DNA from: Megalonaias nervosa
Taxonomy: Eukaryota; Mollusca; Bivalvia; Unionida; Unionidae
DNA length: 64,000 bases
Assembly (NCBI GenBank): GCA_016617855.1
Contig: JAECUM010012867.1
Span: 1-64,000 of the forward strand
Reading direction: 5' to 3'
Part shown: positions 13,101 to 28,100 of the stretch, in pieces
How positions within the stretch are numbered: position 1 is the stretch's first letter
Layout: every line of letters begins with the position of its first letter
Position numbers and translations under genes: made by a program
The notes under the pieces: generated by a model
Seen by the model: only the letters and a program-made list of their open reading frames with translations
Database searches by the model: none
What the model was told of the DNA's origin: nothing

Positions 13101-16100
13101 GCTGGTGATGTTGATATTTGCACCTATGTCACTACATGACCATGTTCTGATCATCTAGTCGGCTTAATTAGTGCAGGAAAAAGCAGCATCACTGATGAAA
13201 ATCAAGAACTTGAAAAAATGAGATGTTAAAAAAAAAAATACTTGTTATCTAACAGGAAAATGCAAAATTACCACATTACACGGTAAATAATGTTTGGGGT
13301 GCTAACCATCTCTATGACTGAAGCAATATGGTTCAGCAATGGTCTAACACAAATGCAGACTTCACTATATGATATGTTTAAATTCAAACTCAAATAACTG
13401 CACTATCATTCACTCACTTTTTGTTAACTGTTCACTAACAATCAAAACCTGCTCTAAAAAAAGGTGTTAGAATTGAAAAAAAGAGATCTTTCATTTTATA
13501 GAAAATGCTGCACTAATAGGTCGGACTGGTCATCTTGGATTGAACGATTTGTTTAGTAATATTCTCACAAAAAAGTCAGACTACAGTGTCACTGTGGTTG
13601 ATCTATACATGCCATACAATTCCACACTTTAACTACTCTTACTCACCATTAAGGAAGTCAGTATATTTTGCACACTAGCTAGTACTGGGTTGGTAGTATC
13701 TGGTGGTCCATGCTGCTGTATTGAACTGAGCAGATTAGCAATTTCTGGTGGAAGGTTGTAACCCCCAGCATTAGCTGGACTGGGACTCTGGTTTGATGGT
13801 GGATTACACAGGTTTGGTCCTGGATGCTCATTGTAGTCATACGTGTATTCGTCTTCACCAGTTGTCTGTGAATAAATGCAGAAAGTTAGTTACTTTGAAA
13901 ACCAGCAAAAACCATACTGCACCTATGATACAGTGGCACCTACAGTTAAGACAACTTTGATATGAATGAAATTGTTTCCACATTTTTTCTTTCTGTGTTC
14001 ACAGTAATTTTTCAATTATATATTGCTAGCTGACTTTCTGTATCGGGGTAAAAGCTGCATGAACCAGTTAGGGTCATTAGCTTGGATAGTTCCAATGGCA
14101 GAGCACCACTCCAGAGTTGGAAGGTTCTGGGTATGAGCCTTGTTTTGGCGACACATCCACCCTTATGATTTTTAGATATTAACCCCTACCAGTATCAAGT
14201 AAGAATGTAAGTATAAAAAATTTGGAATCACATCCCACCCTAACCATATGACAGAGATGAGAATGTTGTAAAAAAAAAGGCATAAAATAGTGAATGTAAT
14301 AACTAGTCAACATGTATATCCTTGTGTTGACAACAATAATATGTACCATGTCAAAGATATTCATTGAAAACAGTAAAAGTAGTGGTATTCATAAAATGCT
14401 GTCACATGGTGCATTTGAGTCAGAAGTAAAAAAGGCAGTAACACTTACAAAAATCACAGCAACACAAAGATTTGCAGTACAAGCATCTTCTGACAATGAC
14501 CATATAATGTACCAAGTTACACAGCAATCAATAAACTGCAAGACAAGTTGTGTTCAAGATTCTGTCATTCTCTACATTCATCTGCAAGTCAAAACAGGCA
14601 ATAACTCTTATAAAAATCACAGGAACAAAGAGATTTGTCTACATATGCATCTTAAAGTGATGACCATAATATTTACCAAGTTTCATGACAATCCGAATAA
14701 AAACCATGGGAGTAGCTGCATTCACAAGATTCTGTGATGGATGAAAAGACAGATGGATGGGGCAGATATGAGAATTCCTACTGAGGTAGGATATAACAGG
14801 ATAGCCCCTGTATGTAGCATAGCTTGTTAATGAGAACGAAAATGAATTTAAAGAAATGAAAATTGGCTACTTGCAAGTCTAGAATAATGAATTGGCATAA
14901 TCATATTGAACTCTTCTATGAAAGCATCAAATCCAAGAGTCATCTGCATGTCCAACAAAACAACACATCCTTTGCTTTGAATATTGAGCTTCTACTAATA
15001 AAACGTGCCAATTTAGATAAAATAATAAGACCGTTGTGTTGAATGTTCAAAACCTTATATTATCTACCACTGGTGAAACTGCTTGCTTGATGTTGACATA
15101 GCTATTATGTTAATAATACAGAATCCTCTGTTCTAAAAACAACTATGTAGCAGAACCCCTCAACAGGAATTCATACACTTAATTAAGGCTTTAAAACTGA
15201 CATATCTTTTATAAAACAAACCAAAAATAAAAGAATTAATACAAGTATAAAGAATTGCAGATTATAAGAGTTTAATGTTGTTATTTCATAAACTGTCAGA
15301 TGCCAACTCACAGAGCTGTGTGAGATTCAGCAACTGATGAACTCAGAAAAAGCAAATTAAACACTTAAATGTTGCCCCGAATTATCTCTAGTATTAGGGT
15401 AAATCCTGCTTACGTCTTCCAGTGCAATGATTTTGGGTTCTGCTGGTTCCACATGCTCCAGATCTGGCTCTGCAGGACTGTCTGGTATTCTTAAAATAGA
15501 TGATAGCATGATTTATCTAATGCTTAATACACTTGTCTCTCCATTACAAAACGTGCAATCTGATTAAAATTGAGATTTCTGACAAACTAGAGATCTGACA
15601 GGTGCCAATATAAGTTCATGTTCTGCTGACCTTTGGAATTCTAGGTTCACTTATTTTAGGGGCCTGTCAGATAAAGTGTCACATTTTATGTCAGAAAGAT
15701 TTATCATTATTAACAATATCTTCCAAATAGTGTTATTCACTTTCCAAAATATATATCAAAATATCGCTGCCTATAAGATTTGCTTATTATAAACCAATCT
15801 CAATTTGAATCAGACTGCAATAAATGTAAATTTCATGTCATATGATGTGGTGTGAGTGTTGTATGTGAAGTTTCTGCACTGCCAATAATTTATGAAACTT
15901 CAACTTTTTTAGCAGCATAGTAAGAAAAACTTATGTTCTATCATCTGATAAATAGAGTCTAATCATTGTGTTTGTTACATATAATGTTTTTTTTAAAAAT
16001 GGTATTTAACTGCACTTTGAGTCCATTATTGTCTACATCATGCAGAGGAAATGGGAGTTAACCTTTCCCAAGGACACATCGAGGTACCTGACCCCACCTG

Positions 16101-19100
16101 GATTTTGGCATAGGTAACGAATCCACAACTATTGGCTTTGAAGTCCAACTCTCTACCAAGGTTCCATCATTCCACATGAACAAAATTGAAACATTACATT
16201 CATTTTGCATTATGTATAGCATTAAAATGCCCTGTACTATCATCTGATAAACAATGTAGGTATTTCCTGGCTATACAGGGAACAGACCAAATTATTTGTT
16301 CTTAAGTACTGTGGACAACTACATGTTAAATTGAAAATAAATACCTGGTTGTCCACAGCAATGAGAGGTAAATACATGTAGTTTAGCCTCCTTCCTACAT
16401 TGTCGTAAATGTTTTATTACCTGATTTATTTAAGACTTACAGAAAATTAAGAAATGTGGTTCTCTGTGAACACACTGGTTGCACCAGAGTATCTGATCAG
16501 GCTCCTTCATTTTGAAAACAGTTCTAAAATGCCAGTCGTGCACATATTAGTATACTAGGAAATGTTTTAAAGATAGTCTTCCCTTATGTGCGACTATTAC
16601 CCATAATTATGCTTAAAGGGAAATAGATTGTACAAGGAGAGAAACATGAAATACGGGCTGTTCCATTAAAACATACATAGGACACAGGGAAGGCACTTTT
16701 AAAGTGGGGTACTCACCCATAGATGCAATTTAGATTTTTTTATCATTTTAATATGAACTCTGTGAAATCAAAGTACCCTGGCATATATTTTAAAAAAATG
16801 TCCTTCCCTGGGTACCATGTATGTTTAAATGTAACAGCTCTACAGTACAAGTCACATGGGTTATGTATGCGCATTTACTCATTTTAAATTAAATATAACT
16901 TTTTAAAAAAATTAAACACTAATTTTCTTCACCAAAGTCTATTCAATCCTGATTATTGAATGCTTGGCTCTTTAACTGTCACCAAGAAACTTCCGGACAA
17001 AAATTATCTATCGCTATGAACTTTTATTACAATGGTGGCCATGTACTAAACTTGGGTCAAGAGTGCGTTGAGTGGAATCATCACAATTGAGGGTAGTACA
17101 AATTTGTTTATCAATATGCGTAGCTTTCATTGTGACATCACAGCATGCGACATTCAATTCTGATTGTACTGGATCACACCTTGAGGTTCATTTCGTCCCA
17201 AAATGTATATGTACTTTAACAATGATTTTGCCATATGCAACTCTTGGGGTGTCTAAATAATGACCTTCCAAAGGAATATGGATGTATAGGAATCCAAATG
17301 AAGTGAATACTTGCCATTCAAAGGTATGTAGATTCAAATTCTAAAAAATGACACCCATTACTGAAAAAGTCAGTGTTGAATGCCTACATGACCCTTGTGA
17401 CTTGTACTATAAATGGTTCTCTACAAATACAACAGCAAATAAGTATTAGAATCTTTCATTTGTGCTCATGTGAGGTGAATATACAAAGCAGACTGAATCA
17501 TTTAAATGCTTTGCTTGCCAAGACTTTACAGACACAGAAACAATCAGGAATGCCGTATGGAATGAGTATTCCTCCAAGATCCTTTACGTATCTAAACAGC
17601 TATTAAACACTCTCTAGATATAAGTATACAGTATTAATAAACTATTATTTACAGCACGTAAAGATAATAACAGCAGACTAGCATTGTTTACCCTTATTTG
17701 TCAGAGATGCTTCAAGATGCTTATCACAATTCTAGAGTCAATTATTCAAATCTAGGCAGTCCATTTGGAACTGAACATGCATTCGTTTTCCTCATGATTT
17801 ATCTGCAATATAGATTTTCTCTTCATCTCTTGAGCCATTTTTCACCTCTTTACAGTATAATCTACTGGCTAGTATTTACATAGTTTTCACACCATAAACT
17901 ATATTCTATATACTAGTCTGTCATATTGGTGCGTAAGTACTTTTCTTCAGTGCCCACACAGAAAACTTCTTTTCAAACCTGTATCCTAGAAAAGTTTGAT
18001 TTTCCATAATTTCATCTATATAAAATGGAAGGCAGAATTTCCATTCAAATTTCTAACAATTCTGTAATTCCAGAATGATTAGAATATTTTGTTTCAATAT
18101 AATGCCATAAATGGGAATGATTCTTAAATGTAATTCAGTTAAATCAGTTATTCAACAATCACTTTTATCTGACGTTTTTGGTGGCAATGATTTGTGTTGG
18201 GTAAAGAAACAAACTGTAGAGTGCAAAAACCCTGTGCAACAGAAATGTGTGTCCATTAAGGTCTGTGCACACAATATTCATTTAGCAGTGGTGTCAAGAC
18301 TTTTGATAGCACTCAAAAATAAATAAAATTGTTGCAAGTTTGTCAGCAATAGTTGCAAATGTTTTATTGTGTTGTTGTTGTTGTTGTTGTTGTTGTTGTA
18401 GGGTTTAACGCCATTTTTCAGCACACGATAGGCTATACATGGCGGCCAGTATTAATGGTGGAGGAAGAACCCGGGTAACCCCGGAAGGAACCACCAACCC
18501 ACGAGAAACTACTGGCAAGCTTTCTCACATACCCACACTGGCCGAATCCGAGACTCAAACCCATGCAGACAGAGGTGAGATGGCAGTGATCCGTAACGGA
18601 GAGCGCTTTAGACCACTTGGCCACTCGGGGCCCCTGTTTTATTGTGCTTCACTTAAATTATGGTCCAAAAAGTGCAAGACAATATATCAGAGATAACAAT
18701 AACAGGAATACTTATAATTGAAAATATAATTTGTAAAATTTCTCTGACTATCACATAAAGCATATGCTTTTCAGAAACATGTTCTGATCAAGTACACATC
18801 CTATTACACACTTATCTGAATATAAAGGTTATTGTTTTTACAAGGTTATTGTTTTTACAAGGTTATTGTTTTTACAAGGTTATTGTTGTTGCAGGTTTAA
18901 TACTATTTTTCATCAGAAGATAGGTTATTTATGGCAGCCAGTGTAACTGGTTGAGGTTGAACCTGGGAAAAGCCCAGTTAAGTACTGCAGACATATGGAA
19001 AGCTACTGATAAGCTTTCTCACATGCCCCCATTGGCCAAGCTCAACTCGAAACTCACAAGGACAGAGGTGAGATGGCATTGACTGGCCACCTGGAGCACC

Positions 19101-22100
19101 TGAACATAAAGTTAACTTAATCCTTAGACCAGTTTCTATAAGCCCAAAGGTTACCTCTGCACATAGGTTTCACGATAATTTCACAACTGAAACTTCTTGC
19201 AAGGATATGGTATTTACCCACAAAATGCAAATAATGCACCAGCCAATCAGGAACTATACTGTTTGATTTAAATCAAAAGAACAAAATAAGCCCTCGGACA
19301 CTAGTCTATCCTGACTTTAGTTGGGTACTTAATTACAAAAATAATCTTCGACTGCTGAGATAATATATGCATAGAGAATTTGCATATAAAAAAATCTGGC
19401 AAATAAAACCCCATAAAAACATTGCTACCTTATGGTTTGTTTACCTCATCCATTAAAAATGTGTTGACATCATTGATATTACGACATCATACTGAACATG
19501 ATATCAACAGGATGCTAGGCTTGTTTAAAACAAAATTGTTCTTACAACATTTTTCTTGACTGATATAAATTTTACATTTTTGTGGCTAAAAGTGTGAATT
19601 TGCATGCCTCATTTCCATCATTATTATTATTATTATTAAATCTTAGTTACCAATTGCAGCACTATCTAGTGCAACAAAATTTGGAGCACATTGTTTTCAT
19701 TTCACTTCACTATTTCCCCAGGCCCTAGTTTAACTTTCCATTGCCTACTGATGAAAGTAGAAGTGGACTGGGTGACCCAGGTTAATGAGACAAATGTGTT
19801 CATGCTTTGTGAACTCATATTTTTATTTTAATTAACTAGCATCACCAGTGAAGAAAATCACACTGTAAAACTTAACTTACTTTGAGAAAAACAGCACTTG
19901 AAGAACACTCTGTTCACGAGTCCGCTGTATGTCCTTTTCCAGACTCTGACATCCTGGTTCTACTACTTGCTTTATACCAGCAACAGCAAATGGCTTGTAC
20001 CACTGTGAAAGAGAAATAGAAGAAAAAAAGAAGTTTGTATTGTGCATTTATTTTCATGGGTATCAATTTTTGTGGATTTGCAGAAGATAACATTTTTCTA
20101 AAAACATAAATTCTTAGATTGGGAAGGGCATCATATTATTTTCACTGACTGATCATTATTTGTCAAGTACTTAAATTCATGGCTTGGGAAAAGTGTATTA
20201 TCTTTACATAATATTATTTATTATTTGTTGATTACTTTCAATTCACGGACTGGGAAGGGTGCACTATCATATTCACAGACTGATCATTATTTGTGGAGTC
20301 CTTAAATTCATGGTTCGGGAAAGGTGTATGATCATCTTTACAGATTGGTCAATATCTGTTGACTAGTTAAAGTCAAGTCTGGTATCTGGGTTTATACAGG
20401 TTAAAAACACATTCTAAATTTTGTCTTCACATGCTTTTCCAAAATTCTTGATGCAATTTAGACTTGTACTTTATTGTTGGCCAATATGCTGACATAGTTT
20501 TTTCATTTTTTCAGACTTTGTACATGAATTTTTTCATGTGAAAGATCTTAAAATTAATATTTTGGTAACACAATGGTCACTATTCCATAAACATAAAGTG
20601 ATTCAAATACCTCCATGACAACATGTCTATGAATAAAACAGTATTTACATCAATTTCAGATATGAAGAATACAATCGATATCCCTGATAGTACTTGCATA
20701 ACTATTCTTACCGGTATTGTTTCCACCATTTTATCATTGACTTGTCTTTTGGCTGATTCCATTGCCTGAAATAGACAAATTAAGTTCAGAAAAAGAATAA
20801 CACCAATTTATATCATCAAGTTCCTGTAAGACAATATTAATTCTTTATGTATACACTAGACTCTCAATAACTGGCAGCCCTTGGGACCAAAGTTTCTGCC
20901 AATTAGTAAAATCTGCAAATTATCCGGTGATTATTAAAATTCAAGAGACCGCTAATTACCTGGCATCGCCAATCATCGAGCAGCAAATTAACGCGAGTCT
21001 AGTGAACTAATAAGAAATCATTTCCTAAAAACAAAGTACTATCATTTTCCATAAAAAAAATCATTCAGAGTTATGTTTCATTATCTCCAATGTTATCAGG
21101 GTACAACAATAACAATGCTACTGAAGCAAGACAGGAATCCTATCTTATCAGGGTACAACAATAACAATGCTACTGAGGCAAGACAGGAATCCTATCTTAT
21201 CAGGGTACAACAATAACAGTGATACTGAGGCAAGACATGAAGCCTATTTATCAGGGTACAACAATAACAATGCCAAGACAAGAATCCTAGCTTATCAGGG
21301 TACAAGCTTAAGGCAGTTTAAAACTGTACCTATGTTTCAGCTGAATACAGCTAACAACTGTTGTACAAGTTTTATATCCTTTAAAAACTTGAACTCAAAT
21401 TGTAACTGTTAATGTCTCAGCTGGTACTGCCAGAAAAGTGATACAAATATGCATTTACAAAACTCCCTCACTATAAGGTGCTTCATTATAATACAATACC
21501 TGTTATATGGCATGAATGGTTATGGATCCCATTTCATTCAGTTGTAATAAAATTATATGTATAATGTACTCACTATATGGTGGTATACTATATGGCTCCC
21601 ATGATTAGCATTATAATGAGGAATTGTCGGCTAAAAATTGGCTCAACCATAAATCTTCAAAGCAAACAAAAAATAATATTCTATACCCTTCTATCCATTA
21701 GAATGTCTCTCTTCTTCATTTGATCAAAATCCTTTGGTCTATTAACATTTTCTGCAATATAATACAAAACAAAATAGGATAAGATTTGTCAGTGCTGATG
21801 TGAATCATTTTATGCATGTATTTATCTTCATTTTATCTTTACTTCAATCAAGCTTTGTTTACATTACATTTCTGGTTTTATTTTGAGAGCAATAATTACA
21901 AAAGTAATTTATCATTAATAACACCATAAAAATCAGGTTTATGATTTTATCTGACCTTTAAAAGAAACAGTAGATAAAAATCATCATGCCTTTATGGATT
22001 CACTTTATTGAATCCAGCATGCAAAAGAAAGAGTAGCTTTGTTATGTTTACCCCTCTCAGTCTCATCCAGCTCAAAATAGAAAACTTCTTCCATTCTTGA

Positions 22101-25100
22101 TTCCTCTGCCCATGAGACTTTCTTTTTGGGTTTTTTCCTTCTAGTGGCACCTGTAGTTAGTAATCCTTTAGTCTCAGACCCTTTGCTGTCCACCCCCTCT
22201 TCCTTTGCCTCTTCAGAAGTTTCTTCTTCATCTTGCTCTATAATACAGAAAAACCAATGGCTAAAAATAACTCTATGTCCCAAAATTAAAAATTGTAAAA
22301 GTAAAATCTGACAACTGTTTACCTCTGAACGAGATAACACAGGTAAATCTTGTGCAATACTGTGTTAATTATTATATACAAATTTTGATTTTGATTTTCA
22401 GCATTATATGCAGTTGAAACGATAATGAAAATATCTAGGCAAAGAGTCCTTTTTTTCAAAGACAAAATACAGACTCCAGCATTAATAAAGACTTTTTATT
22501 GCAGATAAATGATGGTAATGATGCCACAATAAAATGTCCATTAAATGAATGCTATTTCTCTGGACTGTTGGACCCCAAATACACAAATTAATCTGCAGAA
22601 GTTTATCAGCTGTTCAAACAACCCATCTCCTGATGGGTCTAGATAATACAAGTTTACTAACTGCACAGAGTTCTTTGTACTGATGAATAAAAAGGAAGGA
22701 TCATCACTGCATGAATAATCATTGTTTCAGAATATATGAACTTCTAATTCATGCTGAGATACAGGGAATACTCTAACATTTTCATCAAGTCAACTTGTGT
22801 GTGGAGGTGGTCTTTACCTTGAGTAATTATTCCCTTAAATAATAATCATTTACGATGTTTTTGTTGCTGTTGTTATTATCTTCATCATCATCATGGCTTT
22901 GAAACAAAAGGTCGAGGCAGTACTTTCAAATCAGAATTACAATAAAGATATCTGACCTGCTGTTAATCAGAAAATTTTACAGGAACAAAATTTCAGTGAT
23001 TTGTATTATCAGGCCTGCCAACCCTGATGAGTCCATCTCAGTAAGGCAGTTGATTTTTTCCTTAAGTTTGACCAGTTTTCAGTACTGTGTAAAATAAATA
23101 TCATAAACTGCTACTGTAAAGCTCAAAAACATAATTAAAAGTTCGGTATTTGAAACATGCAGTGAAAATAAACATTATGTTCAACTGAAAAGTTTGTAAA
23201 GTACGCGTAGACTTTATTTACCACTAGTACAGTTGCACAAACTCAAGTTCCAAACCCTATGCAGCTCAATGGCTTGTTGCTATCTCTCAACCCGACGTAA
23301 TTCTCATCTTTTTCCATTTCACATGACGACGGCAATCATATCTCCCGCCACAAGTCCTACTCAAATTGGCATGTGATGTCCAATAAACATAATTGCGTCC
23401 CTTCCAGCTTTTATTCACAAGAATCTGAATATTCCTCTTTATTCTTCGGTGTTGATTATTAACACTTTTCAAGAGGCTTATTTTCCCTTTTGTCTTAAGG
23501 ACCCATGGTACTAATTCAGTTCCCATAGTAAACCTATGCAAACAACATGATACTAAAAATTCAATAACTTAAAATTCTTGAGTACTCATGATCAAACCTA
23601 TATTTATCAGTATAGATGAAACCTGGAGGTCAGTTTCTGTGTAGAGGAAAGGATATGAGCAGCGGCATTTTCTGGACCTGCATGCGTTTGAAACACGTGC
23701 TTTTAATTCCGCACCTAAGAGTCAGGTGCTAATTATAGTAATGAGTGTTCCAAACTCAAGATTGTTAAAGGACTGAAATTCCATCAATAAAACAATGTCT
23801 CTATTTTTTGGCACTTACAACTAGGATAAGCTCTCAAGAGATTCTTTTTCCTAAAACATAACTTACATTATTAACCAGTCTTGGCCAGCCAAACCCATAT
23901 ATACTCTATTTTATGTTCACCTATTTCCAGGCTGGTTCCCATTTTTCCATACAATTAGTACCGTGTGTTCTATATCCACCCTTGATTTTCTTGACAGCAC
24001 TAGGAATAGTAGTTCAATACATAACTAAGCAATGTGCATAGTTCTGCTTGTCAAAGATTACATTAGTGAATATTAAATTATATTGCAAGTTCATTTTCAC
24101 CTAACAAGCAATGGTACATTTCAGGCAACATTTAAATATTTGAGCTTTATTTAACTCATTAACCCCTGGAAGTTTTTGTCGTTTTTGCCTGAAATGCGAG
24201 TAGGAAACACTTTCTGGGGGCTATTTCTGAATACATCCCAATACATAGACTTCCAAGAGATTTCCGGTTAACCTAATGCCTAGCTCTGCTAGAAACATTG
24301 TTTTTCATTGGCTATTTCACTCGCGCATGCACAGAAGGGTAAAAGTTGGAGTTCTTTTTTTTTTTTGCTCAAAGGACCCATCATTTTTTAATCGAGACCA
24401 CTCTTTATTCCAGATGCCCATCTTATCCTACTTTTTGCAAAGGTTCGCCTGTCTGTGTGCAGATCAGACCGGTCTGCCTTAGATCTGAGATCAAAAAGTC
24501 TAAAATCCGGACACAAAATCATTTGTCCGTAGTTTTTGTTTTTATGCCGTAAGTCTGTATTTTATGGGTAATTTTCGTAAGACTTATGGCAAAATCATAA
24601 GGGTTGGCAGGTCTGTATTATTCGAGTGAGAACAAGCTCTTATGGATGTCAACTTGATATGTATAAAAATGGGGGAACAGTTAAATGTCCTGAGCAATTT
24701 CAATGATATCCAAAATTCTGCAAAACAAATGGAATGAAATTTTAAAAAATTTCCAATTCTGAAATACCTGTTTCTGTTACTTTTTCACCCTCCTCCCCCT
24801 CAGTGGCTTCAGATTTGGCAATGTCTTCAGGAGATTTCTCCTCTGTTGTTTCAGTTGGCTCTCCTTGAGCTGAAATCTCTTCCTTTTCCTCTTTCTTGAC
24901 TTCTGAGGATTCTTCACTGGTCTCCAAGGTGTCTTTGTAAAACTGGAGTGGAAATGGATAAAATACATTATTCTCATACATCTCAATTTTGTACAATTTT
25001 TATTTTTATATATCTCTATCTATATGATTAACTTTTACATATAACACTAGCAATTGTGTGCGCAAATGTGTGTATGATTTGGATTTTTAACATAGCATTA

Positions 25101-28100
25101 ACAGTTTTTCAGTCATATTGCTATGATGTCTGCAGTGTGGCAATGTATAGTGATGTCTAGCAATGGGGCATCATGCTGCAAACATGTAGCATTATGTCCC
25201 ACCCAGTTACATTATCCTGACACCAGGCCAACCAGTCCTAACACTAACCTCTTAATGACGAGTGCCAAGTGAGACAGCTGCAAGTACCATTTTTAAAAGT
25301 CTCTAGTATGACTAGGCTGGGGTTCAAACCCACAACCTCCTGCAACCGAGGCAGATGCTCTAACCATTTCAGTCCACTAGATATTAATATTTTTAAATTT
25401 AAATTGCCTGAAAGAGACGACACTATGATAGGTGCAGGGACTTGTCCTTTTTAGACTGTCACAAGTGAATCTATCACGGTATAATACCCATCACAAAATA
25501 TCATCATTATTACAAGTTTCAAATAAACTGTCCAATCCTGACCCACTAAAGATTTGTTTTGAACTGCTGTCAGTGCATTACATTGTAAGAGCTCAAATCT
25601 TTTTCAGCAGCTGACACAATTTTCAATAGAAAACCATGGCTGAAATAGAACGCAGCCACTAAAACGGAGTGTCCCTATACCAAATTTAAGATATAGTTGC
25701 TTCACCAAATACACTGCCATACACTCGTGTTACATTTTGCATGGTAAACATCACTTACAACCATTGGGAATATAAACAGTTTCAATTAGCAAAATAATCC
25801 ACTAAATAGATAAGCACTAGATGGAGAGCTGATGTGAATGGGTGCATGTCTGAGAGAGACCACACACAAATACACCAATCCTATGTTCTGGATATTAAAG
25901 CTTTCAGTGAAAGGGTGTACAAGTATTGTATACAAACAAAGAATTAAAATATAAAATAAGCTTTTACTTGTGTTAATCATGGGGAAAAATCAAGCTCTTC
26001 TGCAGAAAGAATATCTGTTTACCTCTATTAATCCTGCCTTGTCATTATCTTTGGAATTAGCAGGCTCAATATTAAAAGTACAAGGCTATGTCAGTGCAAA
26101 AGAATAACAGAAAATATCCAGTGGTTGCAATATTAAAATTTGTGAAAGTAAAAGGTGTTTGACCCAACTGCCAGCAGCTAATGAGAAGGCTGATTAATTC
26201 ATGAAGAATTATAGAAACAAAGAGAAAGGGACATAACAACAAAGTCAATTTTGTAATAATCTGGTAAGGGTACAGAACAAGAGTGACTAGACTAACTATC
26301 GAATTGAAAAGTCTTTTTTGATAGCAGGGATGATATGACTTTTAATGAACTGGTATTACCTGTAACTGTCATAATTCTCGATGTCCATTATTAAAACATA
26401 ACTTTTGGTAACTACAATTTTTACCACATGAAGAATGCGTCCGTTTAGGGTAAGGACAGTAATGACGAACAAGCAACAAAATTTACATGCCCATGCCTGT
26501 CTTTAACTAAAATTGTGACCAGTGTTGCTCCACTGGTGTCAAAAACAGCTTGTGCAACACAACTTTTGACCAGGTATTGTATCCACACATCATTCAATGT
26601 CACTTTGCCTTCATGGAAATAATGCCTATATGCATGTATATGTATACTGACAAGAATGCAGCAGCCAAGTTACCATACTCAAAGAGAACATGAATGGTGA
26701 TCAAAACAATGCTTTGCCATTTGTCAGTCTGTGAAATAACCTTGGAAGCAGTATTAGGAATACAAATAAATTTGATGTATTTGGTGAATCACTTCTGGTG
26801 GAGTGCACCACATCTTACAACACCAAAGGCCAAAAATATTCCTTTGTGACTTGTCTCCTTCTGATGACATTGTTCTATGTGAACAAAAGTGGTTCAGAAT
26901 ATAGTTTTCAACAATAACAAGTTAACATTCACAATTTCTTTCTTGACTTTATGGAAAAGGCTGAGCATGTCCCAACTGCAGGCATGGATGTAAATATATA
27001 CAACTCAAATTCACAATTACATATATTTTGGAGAAATCAAATTTGAGTGAATGTAAGAGAATGCAGGAGGTGGTTGAGAAACAAATTTAATGATAATAAA
27101 GTAAAAGAAAACAAAAAAACTTGGAGTCCAAGATTCCCTGGGAGAATGATATTAAAGACTATCTCATATCTACTTTGTTTAAGTAATAAAATACATCTCA
27201 TGAAAACTGGACATTTGGCATCAATCAGATATTTTACCAGGACACACTTTTTTTTTACTCCATGAGAAATATCAACATTATTATAATGTTAACCATTATT
27301 CTTTCTTTCTCTCTGAGATAAGCTGTGAGTGCTCATGGTGTAACAACTCAAAACAAGTCATGCATAGAGTTGGGACTGGGCAATTCATGCTAAACCCATA
27401 TTATTTGCCTGTATTATTGGTATCAATACATTAAATGCTAGTGATAACATTTAACTGTAGTATTTATCTTTACTAGAACTTTGTTACATTTTGTAACTTT
27501 CAAGAAGAACAGCGATGAAAGAACTTTTCTGTAAATGTTTGTGATTGTTAGGAAAATAGAGAACTATTTTTCCTAACTGAAATGTGAAATCACACCAATA
27601 AACCAATAACTGTACATAAAATTCCAGTAAAAACCATGGACTACATATCTCCAAAACTTACTGAAGGGACAGATGGGAGTGACTTGGCTGTGGCAGTGGT
27701 GGGTGATATGGGTGATGTTGGTGATGTTGGCTTTGTTGGAGTTGTTATTGTGTTGGGAGCTGAAACTGGTGGTGTTGCTCCTCCTTTTTTCCTCTTCTTC
27801 ATAGTTCCATACATTCTATCAGACCTTGCCAGAGAGTCCATAAACCCTGAACTCTCCTGAATCTCATGGACTGCTGCAAGATGTAAAATAAGTCCAAATA
27901 TTAAATTTACTGCATGGGAGTTATTTAATATTCAATTGTCACTGAGCAGTGGAAAATGAAAGCAATAACCATAAAATACACTAAACCTGTGGTAAAAAGA
28001 TATATTTTATGACACCACCTGTCCCAAGACCACAAAATTTTATTCTGTACTTAATACTTTATAGACTTCAAAACACCTGTGCAAAAAGAACATGCATCTT

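Noticed and set aside
14312..14737. 141-codon open frame on the plus strand
   Set aside because: Coincides with tandem-module repeat T; the apparent protein repeats follow the DNA repeat units.
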